9,975 nt of DNA from Acidobacteriaceae bacterium (GTDB lineage Bacteria > Acidobacteriota > Terriglobia > Terriglobales > Acidobacteriaceae), in contig PMSZ01000092.1 in NCBI GenBank assembly GCA_003168235.1, forward strand, positions 1 to 9,975. Direction: 5' to 3'. Positions 6,186 through 9,975 of this stretch are shown in pieces; the stretch's first letter is position 1, and the number at the start of each line of letters is the position of its first letter. Position numbers and translations under genes: made by a program. The notes below the pieces were generated by a model. The model saw nothing but the letters and a program-made list of their open reading frames with translations. It was not told where the DNA came from and made no database searches.

Positions 6186-7589
6186 CTATGCAGCACGGCG
6201 GGACTCCCAGTAGTCCTCGAAGCGACCGTTAAGGTGGCAACAGCGCAGGGCGATGATGGCGTTTGCATGGTTGACCGTCCAGAACATACCGGACTGTTTG
6301 AGGCGGGAGCCGATGACGGTTTTGCATCCGGCTTCGATCACGCCGGAGCCGACGAACAGGTGCTGGCGGCGAAACTCGGGATAGCGCATGCGGTCGGCGT
6401 TGTTCTCAAAGTAAGCGGCCTCGATTCGGACAGTGTCGGCCACCGCGGGCGTGGAAGCATCGATGGCTCGCAGGAACCGGACCAGCTTTTCGATGTGTCC
6501 GCCGTCGAGTTTAGGCTGGTGGCGCAGAATCCATTGCTTCTGACGCGGCGCGTCGGCGGGGTGGAGGATGCGAGCCACTTCCCAGAGGTGTTGGCGGGCA
6601 TGAAACAGATCGACAATCTGCACAGCTCCAGGAAAGTGCTGGTCCGCAAGGTTCCAGATCCATTGGGCTCCGTCTCCGATGACGACCTTCTTTTCAGCCC
6701 GAGTCCAGCCGCGATTCCAGGCTTCCAGGTAGATCCGGCTGCCAAACTCACCGGCCGTCTCAATCGCCCCCGTGTAGGTTGTTGAGCCCGGATCGCGAAC
6801 GGCATAGCCTTCGTCATCCCAGCCGGTCTGCGTGAAGACGCAGCCGAACTTCACTTCGCGGGTATGAACCGGTTGCCCCGGCACTTTACCCGCTCGCCCC
6901 TCGGTTTCTTTTTTCCCTACGGGAACGCCGGTCCCGTCCATCCGCGCGTAGAGAATCGGAATCGGCTCTCCCACAATAATCGGCAGATGCAGTTGTAGAG
7001 CCTGGTTCACCGCGCTCTGTTCGCGGCCGCCGATATCTGCGCCGATCGATTCGGAGGTGCGTTCGACGGCTTTGGTGGATACTTCGAGACCAGCGAGCAA
7101 CTCGATCTGGTGGCGTCCGTGATCGAATGACGTCTCCGCGCCCACCAGCGCCGGCATGCGGCGCACACCGGGGGACAGGTCCGTCTTGTCGATGTCCAGA
7201 GCGGCGTCGACGGGAAACTGCCCGTTGTGGCATTGCGGGCAGAGATACCAGGGCCGAAAGAATTCGACGGCGCCCAGCACGGTACGCACATGCCGCGACC
7301 GCATCTCGCGGTAAGGGGCGTTGTGGCCGCAGGGACAGGGAATCTCCCGCTGGTCCGGGCCGGGCGGTTCGCATTGCAGTAGCTGGCTCAACGCCGCAGC
7401 CCCGGCCTGATGCATGGCGGCTCGCATCGCCATCTCTGTGGCTTCCAGGTCCAGCCTGCCTGTCTTGCGGAGATCCTGAAAGACGATTCGGAGCAGTCCG
7501 CTTACTTGGCGTTCGATTTCCTGGCGGATCGCTTCGGCCGTTTTTTTTCCCGCGGCGACGAAGAGTCTTCGACCGGCCGCGCGCGGCAT
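6186..7589 (-). CDS. ISKra4 family transposase (DDE)
   Basis: The 467-residue protein has an N-terminal helical region and a CPC...CPQC zinc-ribbon-like pair (Cys85/87 and Cys117/120). The catalytic core shows Asp218 in YARMDGTGVPV, Asp306 in VVIGDGAQW and Glu419 in GSGVIEAGCK. These form the DDE triad expected for this family. IVDLFHARQHLW between the second Asp and the Glu is also typical. All key residues are present, so the enzyme may be active. It cuts and joins the element ends during transposition. The annotated ATG at 7589 lies inside the upstream DUF6788 gene, 88 bases of overlap, and has no clear Shine-Dalgarno. Translation may instead come from -1 frameshifting at the A-run at 7541-7548 or from coupling to DUF6788. 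The stop TAG lies 13 bp inside the left end repeat region. Confidence 0.93.
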   Translation of the reverse strand: MPRAAGRRLFVAAGKKTAEAIRQEIERQVSGLLRIVFQDLRKTGRLDLEATEMAMRAAMHQAGAAALSQLLQCEPPGPDQREIPCPCGHNAPYREMRSRHVRTVLGAVEFFRPWYLCPQCHNGQFPVDAALDIDKTDLSPGVRRMPALVGAETSFDHGRHQIELLAGLEVSTKAVERTSESIGADIGGREQSAVNQALQLHLPIIVGEPIPILYARMDGTGVPVGKKETEGRAGKVPGQPVHTREVKFGCVFTQTGWDDEGYAVRDPGSTTYTGAIETAGEFGSRIYLEAWNRGWTRAEKKVVIGDGAQWIWNLADQHFPGAVQIVDLFHARQHLWEVARILHPADAPRQKQWILRHQPKLDGGHIEKLVRFLRAIDASTPAVADTVRIEAAYFENNADRMRYPEFRRQHLFVGSGVIEAGCKTVIGSRLKQSGMFWTVNHANAIIALRCCHLNGRFEDYWESRRAA

Positions 7590-7900
7590 ATCCGGGCATT
7601 CACTTCGACGTAGGTTCGGCTCAACTCCTGATACCGTCGGAAGCTTTCCAGTTCACGCTCCGCCTTGCGCTGCGCGGCCGGAGTGGAGAAACTCTCGGTC
7701 ACGGTCTTGCCCCCTGCTTTGTAAGTCAGTCTCACATTGGGCCCATGGCCGGGATCGTCCGGCTTATGACCATGGCAGGTTGGGGTACCGCATCGACCGC
7801 CAGTTGCCGAAATCGAACCAGGCCGAAAATCGCCCAGCAAGGAAATCTCCGCAAATACCTCGGAGCGGCGCTTCTCTAAATCCAAAAGGGAATCAGGCAC
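7502..7900 (-). CDS. DUF6788 family protein, partner of the ISKra4 transposase
   Basis: The 132-residue protein from GTG 7900 shows the pattern GSIS...RCGTPTCHGHKPDDPGHGPN, then LTYKAGGKTVTESF, a helical stretch (AQRKAERELESFRRYQELSRTYVEVNARICRAR) and a very basic tail (SPREKKRPKRSARKSNAK). I recognise this as DUF6788, often found directly before ISKra4-type transposases. Its function is unknown; the Cys/His cluster and basic tail suggest nucleic acid binding (inference). I prefer GTG 7900 because GTAAGAGG lies 10 bases upstream. A TTG at 7954 would add 18 residues that do not look conserved. Its reading frame crosses eight A residues where the transposase frame is -1, so a fraction of translation could produce a fusion. 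Confidence 0.8.
   Translation of the reverse strand: MPDSLLDLEKRRSEVFAEISLLGDFRPGSISATGGRCGTPTCHGHKPDDPGHGPNVRLTYKAGGKTVTESFSTPAAQRKAERELESFRRYQELSRTYVEVNARICRARPVEDSSSPREKKRPKRSARKSNAK
7541..7548 (-). promoter_or_regulatory. A8 slippery run, candidate -1 frameshift site joining DUF6788 and transposase
   Basis: On the coding strand DUF6788 reads GAA AAA AAA CGG while the transposase reads GGA AAA AAA ACG. A slip of -1 on A-AAA-AAA leads exactly into the transposase frame (Lys-Lys-Thr-Ala-Glu). It satisfies the X-XXY-YYZ form with all bases A, and would also permit polymerase slippage. The predicted fusion has 571 residues (120 + 451). No convincing stimulatory structure was found by eye. Confidence 0.5.
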
Positions 7901-7919
7901 GGGAAATAAACCTCTTACC

Positions 7920-7940
7920 CGAGCGTACCAAAGACGCTCG
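7920..7940 (-). other. Hairpin next to the Shine-Dalgarno of the insertion sequence
   Basis: CGAGCGT (7920-7926) and ACGCTCG (7934-7940) form a perfect 7-bp stem with a 7-base loop. On the minus strand it is followed immediately by GGTAAGAGG, the Shine-Dalgarno of DUF6788. Hairpins near the ends of insertion sequences can limit transposase expression from outside transcripts; that role here is inference. Confidence 0.5.
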
Positions 7941-7974
7941 TGTAGGAGACACAAAAAAGGAAAACCGCCATCGG

Positions 7975-8163
7975 TTAACTTTCATGTCGCGCACCCGCGC
8001 TCGCCTCGCCTGGCGGGCTTGGCCGCATTTCCGACTGCGGCGCGCTTACAGGTTCTCCCAGCGCAGCCTCCGCTTCCGCCGCCGTAACCAGACTGCAGGC
8101 GTCCTTCACCGCCCCCGATACGCAGAACGAGAACAACAGGAGTAAACCAACAGTGATTTTCAT
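7975..8163 (-). pseudogene. Small secreted protein, truncated by the insertion sequence
   Basis: The ORF has 62 codons with a clear signal peptide (MKITVGLLLLFSFCVSG-A) and a start of mature sequence VKDACSLVTAAEAEAALGEPV. That motif is one I know from secreted proteins of about 150-200 residues, so this copy lacks most of its domain. The native sequence stops at about GEASA. The last residues GARHES and the TAA come from the terminal repeat of the insertion sequence beginning at 7996. It starts 4 bases after the stop of the UPF0173 hydrolase gene, so the two were translated as a coupled pair. The family function is not known to me. Confidence 0.6.
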
Positions 8164-8167
8164 CGCT

Positions 8168-8866
8168 CTACCACTCTGCCGGCTTCCCGATCTCTAACTC
8201 CCACACCTCGGTGTAGAAGCCTTCCAGTTTCTTGCCCAGCGCGCTCGGCGTCCCCGTCAACACAGGAAACGTTCCGAAATGCATCGGGATCACCTTTTTG
8301 GTTCGCAGCAGGCGGCACGCCATAGCCGCCTCGTCCGGACCCATCGTGAAGTGATCTCCAACCGGCAGAAAACACAGATCGGGATGATAGAGCTTCTGAA
8401 TCAGTTGCATGTCGCAAAACACGGTAGTGTCGCCGGCGAAATACGCCGAACGTCCATCCGGAAAATGCAAAACATACCCGGCCGCTTCGCCGCCGTAGAG
8501 CATCTTGCCGTCATCCAGGATTCCACAGCTATGGATGGCGTGCGTCATGGTGACATTCAACGGCCCCACGGGCTGCGTTCCGCCTTTATTCATCGCCGAG
8601 CAGTTTTCCACGCCCTTCGATTCCAGCCAGTGGCATAACTCGAAGATGCCCACCACCTTCGGCTTGAACTTCTTCGCCAGCGGAACCGCGTCGTGAATAT
8701 GATCGAAGTGCCCATGCGAAACCAGAAGCGCATCCACGCGATCGAACTCGTGCCCCTTGGGGTACGCGGGATTGCCCTCAATCCATGGATCGAGCACAAA
8801 AACTTCTCCCGTTTCCAATCGTAACTGCATCGTAGCGTGGCCTAACCAAGTGATTTCTATACTCAT
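8168..8866 (-). CDS. UPF0173 family metal-dependent hydrolase (metallo-beta-lactamase fold)
   Basis: This 232-residue protein starts MSIEITWLGHATMQL and has the metal-binding motif HGHFDH (residues 51-56). Further ligands are His109 or His112 in MTHAIHSCG, Asp146 in YFAGDTT and His196 in PMHFGTFP. The domain GGEAAGYVLHFPDG and the C-terminal PSALGKKLEGF agree with the UPF0173 family, which has the usual length of about 225-235 residues. The fold hydrolyses ester, thioester or phospho-type bonds in other members; the substrate here is unknown. No signal peptide is seen, so it is cytoplasmic. I chose ATG 8866, with GGGG nearby, rather than the longer frame to 8932, whose 22 extra residues do not look conserved. 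It is followed at 4 bases by the truncated secreted-protein gene. Confidence 0.9.
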   Translation of the reverse strand: MSIEITWLGHATMQLRLETGEVFVLDPWIEGNPAYPKGHEFDRVDALLVSHGHFDHIHDAVPLAKKFKPKVVGIFELCHWLESKGVENCSAMNKGGTQPVGPLNVTMTHAIHSCGILDDGKMLYGGEAAGYVLHFPDGRSAYFAGDTTVFCDMQLIQKLYHPDLCFLPVGDHFTMGPDEAAMACRLLRTKKVIPMHFGTFPVLTGTPSALGKKLEGFYTEVWELEIGKPAEW

Positions 8867-8948
8867 CGTGACCCCATCAAAAAAAGTACCTATGAACGCT
8901 TCCCATTTTTGCGCACAATGAACGTTGAGCAACCTGAACGATCTCGCT

Positions 8949-9185
8949 ATGCTTCACTCCGAGCGACGCCATACCAAGAAGTGTAACGAACGCCCGCGGA
9001 AGAAAGCACCAAAAAACGTTGACGAACCGCCGAAGCTGCCACCGAAGGAACTAAAAAAGTGCGGTTGCCCATTGTGGTCGTCGGCGTGGATCTCCGGGGG
9101 AGCGATTCCCACCGGGAATCGCTCGACACGCAAGACCTTACGACCGCAGCCACACGTAATTGCAAAAACAAATCGAAAACGATAA
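8949..9185 (+). pseudogene. Possible N-terminal fragment of a tyrosine recombinase/integrase
   Basis: An ORF of 78 codons from ATG 8949 ends in TAA at 9183-9185. It has the arrangement LHSERRHTKKC, then KKCGCPLWSSAWISGG, then STRKT. A His/Cys start followed by C-x-C-P-x-W and a basic S/T-R stretch is the N-terminus I know from integrases in soil bacteria. The catalytic domain is missing, and no Shine-Dalgarno lies before the ATG. The middle (KAPKNVDEPPKLPPKELK) looks degenerate. It may be a relic at the edge of an island, or a chance ORF. Confidence 0.3.
9100..9124. other. Perfect 11-bp stem, 3-base loop hairpin
   Basis: GAGCGATTCCC (9100-9110), loop ACC, and GGGAATCGCTC (9114-9124) pair without mismatch. 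No T-run follows on either strand, so it is not a standard terminator. It could be a recombination/attachment site, a protein-binding dyad or a REP-like element. The sequence alone does not decide. Confidence 0.75.
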
Positions 9186-9188
9186 GAT
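9160..9188 (+). promoter_or_regulatory. Candidate promoter of the helix-turn-helix/methyltransferase operon
   Basis: A -35-like TTGCAA (9160-9165) is followed after exactly 17 bases by a -10-like TAAGAT (9183-9188), each matching four of six consensus bases. Transcription would begin near 9195, giving a leader of about 40 bases. The -10 region overlaps the first of three inverted repeats. Confidence 0.5.
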
Positions 9189-9219
9189 TAATCTAGTGTC
9201 TCACTACGTCTCAAGACGT
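9185..9219 (+). promoter_or_regulatory. Three abutting inverted repeats, candidate operator
   Basis: With no gaps between them lie AGATTAATCT (9185-9194, a perfect palindrome), AGTG-TCT-CACT (9195-9205) and ACGTCT-CA-AGACGT (9206-9219). They cover the -10, the start site and the leader ahead of the helix-turn-helix gene. This is where an autorepressor would bind. The three dyads differ in sequence, so binding by one protein is uncertain. Confidence 0.5.
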
Positions 9220-9235
9220 TGCAGGACGGCTAAAG

Positions 9236-9469
9236 ATGGCAGTCGTCATTGATGGAAAAAAACTTTATCGAATCGGAGAGGCGCTAGCAGCCGCTCCGGT
9301 CAGCCGAGCTACGTACTTTCGTTGGCTTAAACAGCGGCGTTTGCCCGATACGCAGTATAAGGACCGCAACGGACGACGATTGTTCACGGAAGCGGAACTT
9401 GAGGGGCTGAAGCACGAAGCACAGCGGTTGGTAGAGGCTCCCCAAGCCCATCTGAAGTTTGATGAGTGA
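9236..9469 (+). CDS. Small helix-turn-helix DNA-binding protein (MerR/excisionase-like)
   Basis: The 77-residue protein shows a helix-turn-helix at about residues 10-34 (LYRIGEALAAAPVSRATYFRWLKQRRLP, with turn and recognition helix VSRATYFRWL). A wing-like NGRRLFTEAEL follows at 45-55, as in the MerR/HTH_17 excisionase-type fold. There is no effector domain. It ends in TGA that overlaps the GTG of the methyltransferase frame by four bases (GTGA), so both genes are very likely co-translated. It may regulate the methyltransferase through the inverted repeats just upstream, like a controller protein; this is inference. No typical Shine-Dalgarno is present before the ATG (GGCTAAAG is weak). Confidence 0.75.
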   Translation: MAVVIDGKKLYRIGEALAAAPVSRATYFRWLKQRRLPDTQYKDRNGRRLFTEAELEGLKHEAQRLVEAPQAHLKFDE

Positions 9470-9975
9470 TTATGCCCGTACTAAACCCTAACGCAATCGG
9501 CGCAGATCGCCGAAAAGAGTCTCGAAGGCCGATGAAGGAACTCCATGGGCATCTCGCCAACCGAGTGGTTCACCACACGGAGCACGTCGCATTACCAGAG
9601 TTCACGATCGTGTCCATGTTCTCAGGTTGCGGCGGCATGGATTTTGGCTTTCTCGGTGGCTTTGAAGTTTTCGGTCGCCGCTATGACGGTTTGCCGTTCC
9701 GCATCGTCTGGGCAAACGAACACAACGTCAAAGCCTGTGCGACGTATCGTCGCAACATCAGCAAAGATATCTTCTGCGGAGACGTTGGGATGCGCTCGAA
9801 TCGCTGCCCTCCAAGACGGACGTGCTCATCGGCGGTTTTCCTTGCCAAGATATTTCAGTAAACGGAAAACGTGCTGGCGCAAATGGCAAACGCAGCGGCT
9901 TGTACAAGGCGATGATTGAGGCCATCAAGCGATGCAAGCCGAAGGTCTTTGTAGCGGAAAATGTCGGCAGTCTGC
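9466..9975 (+). pseudogene. DNA cytosine-5 methyltransferase, frameshifted, 3' end outside window
   Basis: The frame from GTG 9466 or ATG 9472 gives motif I FTIVSMFSGCGGMDFGF (S-adenosylmethionine binding) and IVWANEHNVKACATYRR...DIFCGDV (motif II/III region). After GDV near 9786 the frame becomes nonsense and stops at 9861. In frame 3 from 9789 the family sequence continues: DALESLPSKTDVLIGGFPCQDIS (motif IV, catalytic Cys in PCQ), then NGKRAG, and VFVAENVGSL (motif VI, ENV) at the window edge. Adding one T to GTTGGGATG would give Asp-Val-Trp-Asp-Ala, restoring a continuous enzyme. The protein would methylate cytosine C5 in a recognition sequence not visible here. The usual partner, a restriction enzyme, is not in the window. 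Either the gene is a recent pseudogene or the base is a sequencing error in a T-run. Confidence 0.82.

Larger units (their letters stand above)
6162..7996 (-). mobile_element. Insertion sequence, ISKra4 family, about 1835 bp, DUF6788 + DDE transposase
   Basis: The ends are set by an inverted repeat: GGGTGCGCGACA on the plus strand at 6162-6173 and the same 12 bases on the minus strand at 7996-7985. A matching AAGT follows at the same offset (16 of 19 identical). The left repeat lies just after the transposase stop and the right one about 96 bp before the DUF6788 start, giving a compact element. Both flanking genes change at exactly these points: the phosphoribosyltransferase remnant begins at 6161 and the secreted protein loses its expected sequence at 7997. 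No direct repeat is visible: the nine bases outside are GCGCACCGA on the left and GCGCTCGCC on the right. The length fits the ISKra4 family. A second, worse candidate repeat (TGGCGGTTTTC) was rejected. Confidence 0.8.
8867..9235. other. Divergent intergenic region, 369 bp, no firmly identified gene
   Basis: This stretch separates the UPF0173 gene (-) from the helix-turn-helix gene (+). It holds a possible integrase fragment (8949-9185), a strong hairpin (9100-9124), and the promoter and inverted repeats of the helix-turn-helix gene (9160-9219). I found no convincing promoter for the UPF0173 gene. The last part is AT-rich compared with the genes around it. Confidence 0.7.

Noticed and set aside
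7127..7879. 250-codon plus-strand ORF opposite the transposase
   Set aside because: It is Arg/Pro-rich antisense sequence typical of GC-rich shadows; the minus strand codes for recognised DUF6788 and transposase proteins.
5955..7970. TGGCGGTTTTC at 5955-5965 and its inverted copy at 7960-7970 as ends of the insertion sequence (about 2016 bp)
   Set aside because: These ends would enclose the phosphoribosyltransferase remnant and leave 231 bp after the transposase. The 12-bp repeat at 6162 and 7996 fits both gene breaks and the compact layout better. It remains an odd coincidence.
8867..8932. 22-residue N-terminal extension of the UPF0173 hydrolase
   Set aside because: Members of the family start directly with the MxIxWLGHA-type strand, and the extension shows no similarity or ribosome binding site.
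9789..9975. Programmed frameshift in the methyltransferase
   Set aside because: There is no slippery heptamer at 9784-9789, and the change needs one missing base; methyltransferases of this type are not known to use frameshifting.

Overview
The window looks like chromosomal DNA from a GC-rich Gram-negative bacterium. The LptF/LptG-type permease implies an outer membrane. The mix of a lipoprotein beta-propeller 'lactonase', a CpxR/CpxA-like pair, an ISKra4 element with a DUF6788 partner and a cysteine-motif phosphoribosyltransferase remnant suggests Acidobacteriota. The phylum is inferred from gene style, not proven.

Layout. Positions 1-690 (+) hold the C-terminal part of a lipopolysaccharide-export permease. 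A block then runs leftward on the minus strand. Read in its own direction it contains: a UPF0173 metallo-hydrolase (8866-8168) coupled to a small secreted protein that is cut short (8163-7975); an ISKra4-family insertion sequence (about 7996-6162) with a DUF6788 gene and a DDE transposase; the last 57 codons of a phosphoribosyltransferase (6161-5986); an AAA-type ATPase of a phage/plasmid-like family (5882-4698); an OmpR-family response regulator (4620-3910); a HAMP histidine kinase (3880-2414); and the beta-propeller lipoprotein (2277-772).

At the right edge (9236-9975, +) a small helix-turn-helix protein overlaps a DNA cytosine-5 methyltransferase, which has a one-base frameshift and runs off the window. 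A promoter followed by three abutting inverted repeats lies upstream. A possible integrase N-terminal fragment (8949-9185) suggests the start of an acquired island.

Three points stand out. First, the insertion sequence sits exactly between two broken, unrelated genes and shows no target duplication, so it appears to mark a deletion or recombination junction. Second, DUF6788 and the transposase overlap in -1 frames across a run of eight A residues, a possible programmed frameshift that would give a 571-residue fusion. Third, the methyltransferase gene becomes one continuous reading frame if a single T is restored near 9786.
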